Source of the DNA: JBHHYR01 sp046757585
GTDB lineage: Bacteria > Desulfobacterota > Binatia > HRBIN30
Assembly (NCBI GenBank): GCA_046757585.1
Contig: JBHHYR010000060.1
Span: 1 to 17,983 of the forward strand
Length of the DNA stretch: 17,983 nt
Direction: 5' to 3'
Positions within the stretch are counted from its first letter, which is position 1, and each line of letters begins with the position of its first letter. The translations under genes and the position numbers were made by a program. The notes under the pieces were generated by a model that made no database searches, was not told where the DNA came from, and saw nothing but the letters and a program-made list of their open reading frames with translations. Below, in pieces: positions 1 through 7,779 of the stretch.

Positions 1-2280
1 AACCACGACCAGACACGCAAACGCGTAGCTTGTCGTGCTCACAAACAACGGCAGGCGAAAGAGCTCCCACTGGTATGCACTGGCAAGGAGCACGCACAGG
101 CGAAATCCAATCAGGTAGCCGAGCGGAATCGCCAGCACGGTCAGAATTGCCTGCTCGCCAAGCAACATCACGGAGACCTCGCCGCGCGTGAACCCGAGCA
201 GCCGCAAGCTAGCCAGCTCGCGCGCCCGCTCCGACAGCGCGATCCGGGCGGCGTTGTACACCACCGCAACCGCAATCACGCAGGCAAACACGATGAGCAC
301 GGAGGTGAAGATGCCCATGCTCCGGGCCAGTGTCTCTTCGAAACTCGCCAGCGCGACTTTCCGCAGCGTCACGCCGCTCACGGCCGGCAGGCGCTTGAGA
401 TCCGCATACAGGCGCGGCGTCGCCAGCGCGTCGACTCTCAGAAACGCACCTGACACCGTACCGCCGTCACGCAACAGGCGCGAGAGGCCGGGCAGACTCA
501 TGTAGGCCGATACGCCCACCAACTCGTCCACAGAACCCACTACGGGTACCTGGCGGACCTGCCGCTGACCCTCCAGCACCGCAACGGTCAGCACATCTCC
601 ACGTGATGCGCCCAACAGGTCCGCCAGCTTCGTGGTGAGCAGCACCCCATGGTCCGGCACTTCAATGGGCCGCAGATCGCGACCGATGAGACGATGGAGC
701 TGGGTGCCGGGGTCGAGGCCAACGAGCGCCGTCCGCCGCGTACGGTGCTCGAATCGCAGGCGTACGGGTACGGCACGGTACGGCTCGGCGACAAGGACAC
801 CAGGGAGGCGGCGGATGTCATGGCGCGCCCGAGCCGGAAGGGGATCGTGGAAGGCGACGGTCACGTCGTCGCGCTGGACGATCCGAAACTGCACATCGGC
901 GATGCGCTGGATCGCGTCGACGAAATAGCGGCCCAGGATCAAGATCGCCACCGCGAACGCGATGCCCAGCAAGGACAGGCCTGCCCGCAGCGGGCGCCGC
1001 ATGATGTTGCGGAGAATCATCCGCACGGGCACGGACAGCACCCGTTGCAGGCCACTGCGCTCCAGCATTCCCGCGCGAAACCCCGGAGGAGGTTCCGGCC
1101 GCATCGCCTCGGCGGGCGTCAAAGCAAGGGCGCGCCGCACCGCCGCCCACGCACCGAGCAACGCTGCCGCCGCCGCAATCCCACACGCCAGCACAACGAC
1201 TGCAGGTCCAGCCTGATACCGCAAGACCGGGAAACGGTAGAACTCGACGTAGAGCTGGTTGAGCTGCGCGCCGAGCCACAGCCCCAGCCCGCTCCCCCCG
1301 ACTGCACCACCGAACACAGCCACCAGCGCAAACTCGAGGTAGTGCAGCCCAACGGAGAAGTCATTGTATCCGAGGGCCTTGAGCACGGCGATCTGGTCGC
1401 GTTGCAGGCTCACGAGGCGCGACAAGACGACGTTGAGCAGAAAGGCAGCCACACCGAGGAAAATCGCCGGCAAGATCGTTCCGAAGATGCGGTTCTCGGC
1501 GATCTCATCAGACAGGAAACGGTGGGAAATCTGGTCGTGGCGGCCGTAGGCACCGAGCCCGCCGTACCGGTCGAGCAGCCGGTCGAGGTCCCTGATCACG
1601 TCCCCTTCCACCGCGCCCGGTGCCAGCGACAGCACAACGTCATTGAACGCACCGTCCATGTCAAAGGCGGGACCCATGGCCTCCCGGCTCATCCACAGCA
1701 CACCGAAACGCTTGTTGTCCGGAAAGATGTCCGAGCCGCGGATCTCGTACACGTACTCGGGGGACAGCGCCACGCCCACGATACGCAGCCGCTCCCACCG
1801 GCCGTTCAGCACGGCTCCGAGGGTGTCGCCCACATCGAGTCGATTGGCATCCGCGAACGCCTCGCTGACCAGCACTTCGTCCCGCCGGCCAGGCTCGATG
1901 TAGCGGCCGCGGCGGATGTACAGGTCATTCAGCATCGGCCCGTGGCGCTCGGGAATCGACACCAGCCGGCCGGTTGCCGGCTCCGCCACACCGGGCACGT
2001 CGAGAGTGACATCGAACACCAACCGTGTGCGCACGGCGTCGACGCCGGGAATTGCAGCGATCCGGGCGCCCACAGCTTGCGGGGCACGCTTGAGGTTGGA
2101 GAATACGTCCGCGAACCGGTATTCGGCGTAGTACGTGGCCTGCGAGAAGAGCAGGGAGTCGTACGCGGTGCGCGTGGTGACGAAGACGGCTACACCGCAG
2201 GCCACCACCAGGCCGATCGCAATCACCTGGCCGCGCTGGTGAAACAGGTCTCGACGCAGCTTCCGGCTGAGCGCAGTCAC
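1..2280 (-). CDS. FtsX-like ABC transporter permease (3' end cut by window edge)
   Basis: Membrane subunit of a MacB/LolCDE-like ABC exporter, partner of the ATPase just upstream. The frame is open for 760 codons from a GTG at 2280 to the window edge, so the C-terminus is missing. One N-terminal membrane helix (about residues 18-38) precedes a large extracytoplasmic domain. Hydrophobic segments follow near 264-290, 320-345 and 362-382, which form a first FtsX block. Another segment at about 430-448 starts a second half with its own soluble domain, and further segments lie at 657-677 and 703-725. This duplicated layout is that of large putative ABC export permeases of about 800 residues or more. 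The GTG lies 7 bp after the ATPase stop codon, so the two are co-transcribed and probably translationally coupled; no strong Shine-Dalgarno is visible. The substrate cannot be read from sequence; lipid, lipoprotein or small-molecule export or extraction is typical of relatives. Confidence 0.88.
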   Translation of the reverse strand, partial: MTALSRKLRRDLFHQRGQVIAIGLVVACGVAVFVTTRTAYDSLLFSQATYYAEYRFADVFSNLKRAPQAVGARIAAIPGVDAVRTRLVFDVTLDVPGVAEPATGRLVSIPERHGPMLNDLYIRRGRYIEPGRRDEVLVSEAFADANRLDVGDTLGAVLNGRWERLRIVGVALSPEYVYEIRGSDIFPDNKRFGVLWMSREAMGPAFDMDGAFNDVVLSLAPGAVEGDVIRDLDRLLDRYGGLGAYGRHDQISHRFLSDEIAENRIFGTILPAIFLGVAAFLLNVVLSRLVSLQRDQIAVLKALGYNDFSVGLHYLEFALVAVFGGAVGGSGLGLWLGAQLNQLYVEFYRFPVLRYQAGPAVVVLACGIAAAAALLGAWAAVRRALALTPAEAMRPEPPPGFRAGMLERSGLQRVLSVPVRMILRNIMRRPLRAGLSLLGIAFAVAILILGRYFVDAIQRIADVQFRIVQRDDVTVAFHDPLPARARHDIRRLPGVLVAEPYRAVPVRLRFEHRTRRTALVGLDPGTQLHRLIGRDLRPIEVPDHGVLLTTKLADLLGASRGDVLTVAVLEGQRQVRQVPVVGSVDELVGVSAYMSLPGLSRLLRDGGTVSGAFLRVDALATPRLYADLKRLPAVSGVTLRKVALASFEETLARSMGIFTSVLIVFACVIAVAVVYNAARIALSERARELASLRLLGFTRGEVSVMLLGEQAILTVLAIPLGYLIGFRLCVLLASAYQWELFRLPLFVSTTSYAFACLVVV

Positions 2281-2287
2281 GGTTGGG

Positions 2288-3031
2288 TCACCACTGCAAA
2301 TCCGCCGGCCGGGCGCGGGTCCGGTTGCGCTGCACCTCGATGATCTGGCCGCTGCGCAGCCGCACGACACGGTCCGCCATGGCGGCAATGGCCGCATTGT
2401 GCGTAATCACTGCCGTCGTGGTGCCCAGTTCGCGGTTCACGTGTTCGAGCACTTCCAAGACGAGCTTGCCAGTTTGGAAGTCGAGTGCCCCCGTTGGTTC
2501 ATCGCACAACAGGACCTCGGGACGCTTGGCGATGGCGCGCGCGATGGCCACTCGCTGCTGCTCTCCTCCCGAGAGCTGCGCCGGGAAGTACTCGCGGCGC
2601 TCCCCCAAGCCGACGAGGCGCAGCGCCTCGTCCGGGTCCATCGGCGCGGCGGCGATTTCGGTCACCAGGGCAACGTTCTCCCGCGCGGTGAGACTGGAAA
2701 TCAGGTTGTACGATTGAAAGACGAAACCGATGTGCTCGCGGCGAAAGCGTGTCAGCCCACGTGCATCGGCTGCGGTGAGATCGTGGCCGCAAAAGCTCAC
2801 CGACCCGCTCGTGGGGGCGTCGATGCCGCCGAGGATGTTCAGCAGCGTCGACTTGCCGCTTCCCGAAGGCCCGAGCAGGACGACGAACTCGCCACGGTAG
2901 AGGTCCAGATCAACCGAGCGCAGCGCATACACCTCCACCTCGCCCATGAGATACACCTTCGACACGCCACGGGCTTCGAACAGCGGCTCTGCCTGCAGTG
3001 CTTCGGTCGATCCGAGCGCGTGGTGCGTCAT
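2288..3031 (-). CDS. ABC transporter ATP-binding protein, MacB/LolD type
   Basis: Cytoplasmic ATPase that powers the FtsX-like permease encoded next. All nucleotide-binding motifs are intact: Walker A GPSGSGKS (54-61), Q-loop Gln106, signature LSGGEQQ (153-159), Walker B VLLCDEP (173-179) and switch His211. The opening SKVYLMGEVEVYALRSVDL and the RREHIGFVFQSYNLI stretch are typical of the MacB/LolD family. I chose the ATG at 3031 (247 aa) because it leaves a normal-length leader before the first strand. An in-frame ATG at 3103 would add 24 residues, but its purine-rich GAGAGG abuts the ATG with no spacing. Neither start has a good Shine-Dalgarno, so the N-terminus is uncertain. The gap to the upstream zinc-ribbon gene is 154 bp with this start (82 bp with the longer one), so the transporter may have its own promoter or share the diiron transcript. 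Confidence 0.9.
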   Translation of the reverse strand: MTHHALGSTEALQAEPLFEARGVSKVYLMGEVEVYALRSVDLDLYRGEFVVLLGPSGSGKSTLLNILGGIDAPTSGSVSFCGHDLTAADARGLTRFRREHIGFVFQSYNLISSLTARENVALVTEIAAAPMDPDEALRLVGLGERREYFPAQLSGGEQQRVAIARAIAKRPEVLLCDEPTGALDFQTGKLVLEVLEHVNRELGTTTAVITHNAAIAAMADRVVRLRSGQIIEVQRNRTRARPADLQW

Positions 3032-3185
3032 CCGTGCGCGCCAGGCGCCGATCCTGCATCCTGCCGAGGGAACCTGCACCAGCTGCCCATCGCCTGGGTT
3101 CATCCTCTCGCATGCGCCCGCGCACGGTCAAGGGCCGGCGTGGTGAGCCCGCGGCAGCTCCCCGTGTGGCGCAGGGCCGATGCAT

Positions 3186-3485
3186 CTAGTACGTGACGCG
3201 GGCTTCGAGCGCGCCGGCGTCGTTGCGGAACACGATCAGGCGGGACATGCACGGCATACAGTACACGCGGTCTCCCGGCCGCAGCTCCCGCGTCGAGCGG
3301 ATCACCACCTTGCACACCGGACAGATCACCTCGTTGGGAGCCAGGCGGTCCCCGGGACCCGCCCACTTGCGATAGAAGCGGCGGTAGGCCTTGGGCACTT
3401 CATCGAAGCCGGTGTCGTCGAGGATGAAGCGCTGCCGCTCGGTCTGCACGCCGGCCGCCGCCTCGCGCTCGAGTGGATCGACCAT
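3186..3485 (-). CDS. small double-CxxC zinc-ribbon-like protein, unknown function
   Basis: A 99-residue protein of no family I can name. Residues 55-58 (CPVC) and 76-79 (CMPC) form two CxxC knuckles 17 residues apart, separated by a RELRPGDRVY turn. That is the geometry of a zinc ribbon (or rubredoxin-like iron site) that could bind a metal, a protein or nucleic acid. The N-terminal half is charged, with aromatic residues at 34-41 (YRRFYRKW). The start is the ATG at 3485, whose A is also the last base of the upstream diiron gene's stop codon (TGATG overlap); a GTG one codon earlier is possible. This overlap implies translational coupling and near-stoichiometric expression with the diiron protein, so a role as metal-site partner, electron-transfer adaptor or assembly factor is conceivable. 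That is inference only. Confidence 0.72.
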   Translation of the reverse strand: MVDPLEREAAAGVQTERQRFILDDTGFDEVPKAYRRFYRKWAGPGDRLAPNEVICPVCKVVIRSTRELRPGDRVYCMPCMSRLIVFRNDAGALEARVTY

Positions 3486-4273
3486 CACAGGAAGCCCAGT
3501 CGTTCCACCGCCTCAGTATACATGCGGCCGAGACGGTCGTGCTCGTCGCGCGGCAGGCCGATGTGCTCGAGCGTCTCTGCGAGCGTGTCGAGCACCAGAT
3601 GGTCCAGCTCGCGCTTCACCTGGCCAATGCGCGCGCGGATGTGGGGCGCACGGGACAGACAGCGCCCGAGCTCGTTTTCTCCGAAGCCGATGTGCCGGCG
3701 CTCGTCCTTCACCACGCCGAGCAGTATCTCGCGGGTAATCGGATCGGCACTCTGCGCATGGCTGTGGAACACGGCGAATTCCAGCGCCTCGAGGATCACG
3801 TTTTGTGCAAAGATCGCCGCCTCCCAGTCCTTCCCGGCCACCAGCTCCAGCAGCCGGCGTTTGAAGAGTTGTAGGCTGCGGCTGGCCCGCCGTTCCACTT
3901 CCCCTTCCGGATCCTGCACGCCCAGGTCATGGAGCCGGTGCAGGAACACCTCGAGATGCCTCCCTTCGTCCGCGACCTGCGTCGCGAGAAACACCTTGGC
4001 CAGGCGGTTGGGGGCAATCGCAATCAAGCCGCTCGCCCCCTCGAGCGCCGCCGTCTCACCGACGCAGTAATTGCACAGGACGGTGATCAGGCGGTCCCTG
4101 TCCAGGTCAGTGGGGGCCGTGTCGCGGGTCTCCGGGCGGTGCCCGTAGGTGAGCCCGGACAAATAACCCTCGATCGCCTGAAACCAGAATTCGAACGAAT
4201 GGACCTGTTCCAGGAATTCCTGCGGCTCGAGATCGTGGATATCAGTCAGCGGCACCGCCGGGTGTCGAGCCAT
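3485..4273 (-). CDS. diiron ferritin/R2-like protein (second of a tandem pair)
   Basis: A 262-residue helical protein with a complete carboxylate-bridged diiron ligand set. Numbering from the ATG at 4273: Glu73 (VGETAALEG), Glu103xxHis106 (DEGRH), Glu162 (VILEALEF) and Glu191xxHis194 (DERRHIGFGE). The ligand order is that of the ferritin/ribonucleotide reductase R2 superfamily, and the spacing (30/56/29) resembles R2-like oxidases more than class I R2. It shares the motifs LATQ..DE.RH.E.F..RL.DLGV and DERRH.GFGEN with the upstream gene, so the two are paralogues. The frame opens two codons earlier at a GTG, but the ATG has AAGGGG 5 bases upstream, overlapping the TAA of the upstream gene. Expected chemistry is O2 activation (hydroxylation, desaturation, N-oxygenation or similar) on an unknown substrate; an iron-storage or peroxidase role is less likely. 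Confidence 0.85.
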   Translation of the reverse strand: MARHPAVPLTDIHDLEPQEFLEQVHSFEFWFQAIEGYLSGLTYGHRPETRDTAPTDLDRDRLITVLCNYCVGETAALEGASGLIAIAPNRLAKVFLATQVADEGRHLEVFLHRLHDLGVQDPEGEVERRASRSLQLFKRRLLELVAGKDWEAAIFAQNVILEALEFAVFHSHAQSADPITREILLGVVKDERRHIGFGENELGRCLSRAPHIRARIGQVKRELDHLVLDTLAETLEHIGLPRDEHDRLGRMYTEAVERLGFL

Positions 4274-4282
4274 CGGCACCCC

Positions 4283-5155
4283 TTACGGGCGCACGGGGGT
4301 CTGGTATTCGATGCCGATACGGCCGAGGCGCATCTTGAACTCCTTCAGGACGGTGTCCGCCAGAACCTGCTCCATGTCCTCGGGCGCCATCTCGGTGAGG
4401 TTGACGCCTTGCCAGTCCGCTCGGGCCGCCGGTTGCACCACCTGCTCGAACTCGGCAGCGGCAGCGTTGTTGCGAAAGGCGTCGGCAAAGGTCGCCAGCA
4501 TGTAGTAGGACATCTCCTTTTGCATGCGTTCGACCTCGCTCTTCTTTTCGGGATGCTCCTTGATCAGGGACCCAATGCGATTCTCCCCGAAACCAACGTG
4601 CCGGCGCTCGTCCGCAATGGTGCCCGAAAGCGTGTGCGCAAACTTCGGGTTCAGGCTTTCGTTCATCGCATACATCATCTCGAACACACTGAAGGCCATC
4701 CCTTCCAGGACGATGTTCTGGCCAACGACCCCGGACACGAAGTCCTTCTTGTCGACCTTCTCGAGCAGAATCTCCGCGAACTTGACGAGATTGGGGTTTG
4801 CGTAGCGCTGGATCACGCTCTCCAGCTCGCCCTTGCGAACTCCCAGGTCATACAGGCGCTGCGTGAATATCTCCACGTGGCGCGCCTCGTCCAAGGTCTG
4901 TGTGGCGAGAAACCGCTTACTCCCCTCGTCGGGAGCCGCATTGATGAGGCCCGAGGAAGCGGCCAGGGCGCAACGCTCTCCAACAACCAGCTGCACTGTG
5001 GTCCGGATGGTTTCCTCGTGGATCACTTGGTTGGTACGGAGCAGCTCCGGTTCGACTTCCCCAGGTGCATGCCCATACTCGGTGCGCTCGAGGTATCCCT
5101 GCGGGCAAGACTCCAGCCAACTCTGGATCGAGTACGCGGACAGAAAATCAGCCAT
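4283..5155 (-). CDS. diiron ferritin/R2-like protein (first of a tandem pair)
   Basis: A 290-residue cytoplasmic protein (no signal peptide or membrane segment seen) with the full diiron ligand set: Glu60 (VVGERCALA), Glu90xxHis93 (LDEARHVE), Glu151 (IVLEGMAF) and Glu183xxHis186 (DERRHVGFGE). Spacing between ligands (30/58/32) is close to that of R2-like ligand-binding oxidases as I remember them. However, the positions that form the Val-Tyr crosslink in R2lox correspond to Cys62 and Gln146 here, so it is not a classical R2lox. The C-terminus (about 230-290) extends beyond the paralogue. The start is well supported: AAGGAGA sits 6 bases before the ATG. It leads the gene set, with its stop 9 bp before the next ATG. 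The 164-bp upstream region holds three short inverted repeats, which suggests regulated expression. Confidence 0.87.
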   Translation of the reverse strand: MADFLSAYSIQSWLESCPQGYLERTEYGHAPGEVEPELLRTNQVIHEETIRTTVQLVVGERCALAASSGLINAAPDEGSKRFLATQTLDEARHVEIFTQRLYDLGVRKGELESVIQRYANPNLVKFAEILLEKVDKKDFVSGVVGQNIVLEGMAFSVFEMMYAMNESLNPKFAHTLSGTIADERRHVGFGENRIGSLIKEHPEKKSEVERMQKEMSYYMLATFADAFRNNAAAAEFEQVVQPAARADWQGVNLTEMAPEDMEQVLADTVLKEFKMRLGRIGIEYQTPVRP

Positions 5156-5265
5156 CAGCTTCTCCTTCCGTTGCCTGTGGGAGCCACACCAGCAGCGTCC
5201 CTGTCATTTGCGGCCCCGTGTAGCACCGGGGTGCCACAGCCGGTATGATCCATGTCATAAAACGA

Positions 5266-5281
5266 CCTACCAGTTGGTAGG
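5266..5281. promoter_or_regulatory. perfect inverted repeat: TetR-type operator or terminator stem
   Basis: CCTACCA-GT-TGGTAGG is a perfect 7-bp inverted repeat with a 2-bp spacer, centred about 119 bp before the diiron operon start. Its size and symmetry fit a TetR-family operator. Read on the minus strand it can also fold as an 8-bp stem (one G.U pair) with a 4-nt loop, followed by GTTTT, and it lies about 40 bp after the stop of the beta-helix gene, so it could be that gene's intrinsic terminator. Two weaker inverted repeats lie between it and the diiron gene: TATGA/TCATA (5244-5259) and GCACC/GGTGC (5223-5234). No regulator gene is adjacent to settle the matter. Confidence 0.5.
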
Positions 5282-5319
5282 CCATGGAGACGATTCCGCC
5301 GCCCCTGCGCGGCGGGCGC

Positions 5320-7530
5320 CTAGTCGCTCCTGGCGTCGAAGCGGTCTGCCTGATTCGTCCGTGGCGTCGTATACGTTGCGCCCCAACACGCGCCGGCGCC
5401 GTTTCTCAGCTGCACGGTCACCGGCGGCGTCAGTTGCAGGGTGGGCAAGGGTACCGCAGAGCCCTTGGCGCGCAGCACGACCTTGGCCCGACCGCTCTCT
5501 GCGGCCTGCAGCAGCAGGCTGCGGACCCCAGCGGCTGCGCCGCTTCGATCGCGATACCGGTACCCCGTACCCGTCGCCTTCCAACAGGGGTGGCCGCTAC
5601 AAAGGCTCGCGGCGGGAACCGGGATGCGCAGCAGCGGCTGCGTCGCCGCCGACTGATCGTACACGCACAGGGCGTAGTCGGTGTCAGTGCGTGGATCACC
5701 GAGGTCCGGCAGCTGCGTCTCCTCGCCCTTCGTCCATTTCCACAGCACGAGGTCGCGCCGGTCCGGATTCTTATCCTTCAGCAGCAGGCGCGACCTTCTG
5801 GAACTGGTAGGCTGGCGGCACACGGAGGCGGGGCTCGCTGTACCGACACAGGTACCACTCCCGTCGCATGCGTCCGCACCGGTACACAGGTCGTGGTCAT
5901 CACATGCCGCCCCGATCTGGTCGGCCGAGCAGGTCGGGGAGCAGCAATCTGCGCCGCTGGTATTGCCATCGTCACATTGCTCGGGAGCACACACGATGCC
6001 GTTCCCGCACGTACGCGACGGCCTGCAGTCGCTATCACAACCGTCGCAATCCACCAGGTTACCGTCGTCGCACAGCTCTCCGGCGGCGAGCACGCCGTCA
6101 CCGCAGGTGATCTCGTCGGCCCCGATGTCGACCCGCCCGCCGCTCAGCCGTGGCGCACCGTCCAGATCCGTCTCACCCACCGCTGCCGTAAACGCCGGAT
6201 CCCCCGCGTTCACCGCCGGAGAGCCTGCTCCTAAGTGGAAATCTGCCGTGGCAGGGCTGGTGAACTGCGGGTTCCCGAACACCGAATGCGCATCCTGGCC
6301 CGCCGACGTCCGGTAGCTGTCGTAGCTCCCGTACTCCGTCCCGCGCCATACGAAGGTCGCACTACTGGCACCGGCCTCCGTAAACCAGAGATTGTAATCG
6401 AGTGCATTGTTGACGTTGCCCGCGTCCGAGTACAGAAGCACGTTCTGGCTGGTGCTGTAGAAGATGTTGTTGCGCACCGTGTTGTCTTCGGCGTACTGGA
6501 TCCACAGCTCGCCGATGCCAGTGCGGAGCGTATCGTTCTGATAACAGGTGTTGTTGAGAAACGACGAGCCCTTCACCCGCCCCACCGAGGCGTCGAAGCC
6601 GCCGAACACGATGCAGACCTTCGTGTTCCGGAAGATCACGTTGTCGCGCACGATCACGCCGCTGGCGACGATCCCCGCGTTTTCGGCGCCGACTTCGAGG
6701 CCGAGGTCGCTCTCCGACGTGGTATTGCCCTCAACCACGACGTCCCTGCCACCGTCGACATAAATTGCACCGGCGAAGCCACCCCCTTTTTCATTGGCGC
6801 GATACACCTGATTGCCGCGGATGACGCCTTCGCGGCAAACCTTGGTTTGATCAGGTTGGATGTCCGTTTCCCCGCCGATACAGTCGATGCCGATGTTGTT
6901 TACGTCTCGGACGATATTGTTGGTCACCTGGAATTGCGTAACGTTCCCGTTCAAGGTCAGGGCTTCACTCCGAAACGGCTCGCAGTCGAAGATCTCGTTT
7001 CCATCGATCACGAGATCCGATATCGGCGCCGGCTCGGTGCCGTACACCGTAATGCCCATAGCGTCCTTGCCGCGGATATCGTGGATCCGGTTGTTGCGGA
7101 TCTCGATGTGCGAGCCGGCCCCGACGACCCGGATGCCGGACCCGTCATTGACGCCGAGATTGTTGCGGATCTCGAAGCCGATGATCTTCACATAGCTCTT
7201 GGAACTCACGAGCATCATGTTGCGGCCGGGCACACCCGTGCCGTCGAGCACCGGCGGCGTTCCGGCAGCTCCTCGGAGCGTGATGAACCCGCCGGTCGCG
7301 TCTCCACTGGTTGGAAACGAGAGCTTCTCGAAATAGGTGCCCGGCTGTACGGTGACCGTGTCGCCAGCAACCGTGGCGTCCAGCGCCGCCTGGATGGTCG
7401 AGAAATCACCCGGAACATTGTATTGCGTAGCGCGGGCTGACGCGCTCGCGCACAGGATACAGGCGCCCAGCACCCACATCCGCCGGTTGGGCGGGAGCAG
7501 CCGCCTGCTGGCCCCCGATGTTCCCTTCAT
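5320..7530 (-). CDS. secreted parallel beta-helix protein with Cys-rich CDDGN repeats
   Basis: A 736-residue exported protein. The ATG at 7530 is chosen because it places a basic n-region (RR at 9-10 and 16-17) and a hydrophobic core (18-30) before a likely signal peptidase site after ASARA (34). The longer frame to 7641 adds unrelated residues. Residues 39-70 (FSTIQAALDAT, GDTVTVQPGTY) open a pectate-lyase-like right-handed beta-helix with many IRNN/VIDGN-type turns to about residue 400. A cysteine-rich block at 476-571 carries two CDDGN units of the DUF4215/Myxococcus cysteine-rich repeat type, plus a related unit. A final domain (about 576-736) contains KDKNPDRRDLVLWKW and CWGATYTTPRTNQ. 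I recall similar tails on secreted proteins of uncultured deltaproteobacterial-type genomes, but its function is unknown. A surface or extracellular role, polysaccharide binding or cleavage, is plausible; no catalytic residues are assigned. Confidence 0.85.
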   Translation of the reverse strand: MKGTSGASRRLLPPNRRMWVLGACILCASASARATQYNVPGDFSTIQAALDATVAGDTVTVQPGTYFEKLSFPTSGDATGGFITLRGAAGTPPVLDGTGVPGRNMMLVSSKSYVKIIGFEIRNNLGVNDGSGIRVVGAGSHIEIRNNRIHDIRGKDAMGITVYGTEPAPISDLVIDGNEIFDCEPFRSEALTLNGNVTQFQVTNNIVRDVNNIGIDCIGGETDIQPDQTKVCREGVIRGNQVYRANEKGGGFAGAIYVDGGRDVVVEGNTTSESDLGLEVGAENAGIVASGVIVRDNVIFRNTKVCIVFGGFDASVGRVKGSSFLNNTCYQNDTLRTGIGELWIQYAEDNTVRNNIFYSTSQNVLLYSDAGNVNNALDYNLWFTEAGASSATFVWRGTEYGSYDSYRTSAGQDAHSVFGNPQFTSPATADFHLGAGSPAVNAGDPAFTAAVGETDLDGAPRLSGGRVDIGADEITCGDGVLAAGELCDDGNLVDCDGCDSDCRPSRTCGNGIVCAPEQCDDGNTSGADCCSPTCSADQIGAACDDHDLCTGADACDGSGTCVGTASPASVCRQPTSSRRSRLLLKDKNPDRRDLVLWKWTKGEETQLPDLGDPRTDTDYALCVYDQSAATQPLLRIPVPAASLCSGHPCWKATGTGYRYRDRSGAAAGVRSLLLQAAESGRAKVVLRAKGSAVPLPTLQLTPPVTVQLRNGAGACWGATYTTPRTNQADRFDARSD

Positions 7531-7657
7531 GCCATGATTCTTGAGCCATGGACATTTGCAGTCAAGGACCCGAGGCCACTCGAGCCACCCGTGGTGTGCC
7601 ACAGTGCGAAGCCGATCGCGAGCCCCTGCCCGACCTCCCACGACGTACTCCGCGAGG

Positions 7658-7746
7658 TTTCCCCTCCCTTCGAAGAGGGGGTCAGGGGGAGGTAGAGGTG
7701 CGCCGGTCGCGACCTCCCCCTTGCTCCCTCGGCAAGGAGGGGCAAA
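7658..7746. repeat. GC-rich imperfect palindrome, interspersed-repeat-like
   Basis: An intergenic palindrome of about 90 bp. The outer arms (7658-7680 and 7726-7746) match as imperfect inverted copies of TTT(G)CCCCTCC...GAGGG. The inner arms GGGGGAGGT (7685-7693) and ACCTCCCCC (7712-7720) are perfect. Spurious translations give the proline/lysine-glycine strings typical of dispersed intergenic repeats in high-GC genomes. It lies in the 249-bp gap (7531-7779) between two minus-strand genes and may also act as a strong RNA hairpin between them. No other copy is seen in this window. Confidence 0.6.
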
Positions 7747-7779
7747 TCCCTATGTCACTGCGCTGCTGAACAGCCGTAC

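Noticed and set aside
649..2343. 564-codon open frame on the plus strand
   Set aside because: It lies antisense to the permease, whose frame gives coherent membrane helices and an FtsX layout; the plus-strand translation is rich in Gln, His and Arg with no motif.
3929..5248. 439-codon plus-strand frame across the diiron genes
   Set aside because: Antisense shadow. The minus strand carries two paralogous proteins with intact metal-ligand motifs and good ribosome-binding sites.
6235..7440. 401-codon plus-strand frame within the beta-helix gene
   Set aside because: Repetitive Val/Asp/Ala content mirrors the beta-helix coding on the other strand; no start signal or family features.
7527..7745. 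short minus-strand frame with LPLTPSSKGG
   Set aside because: This proline/glycine string is the usual spurious translation of palindromic intergenic repeats, which is what the DNA shows here.
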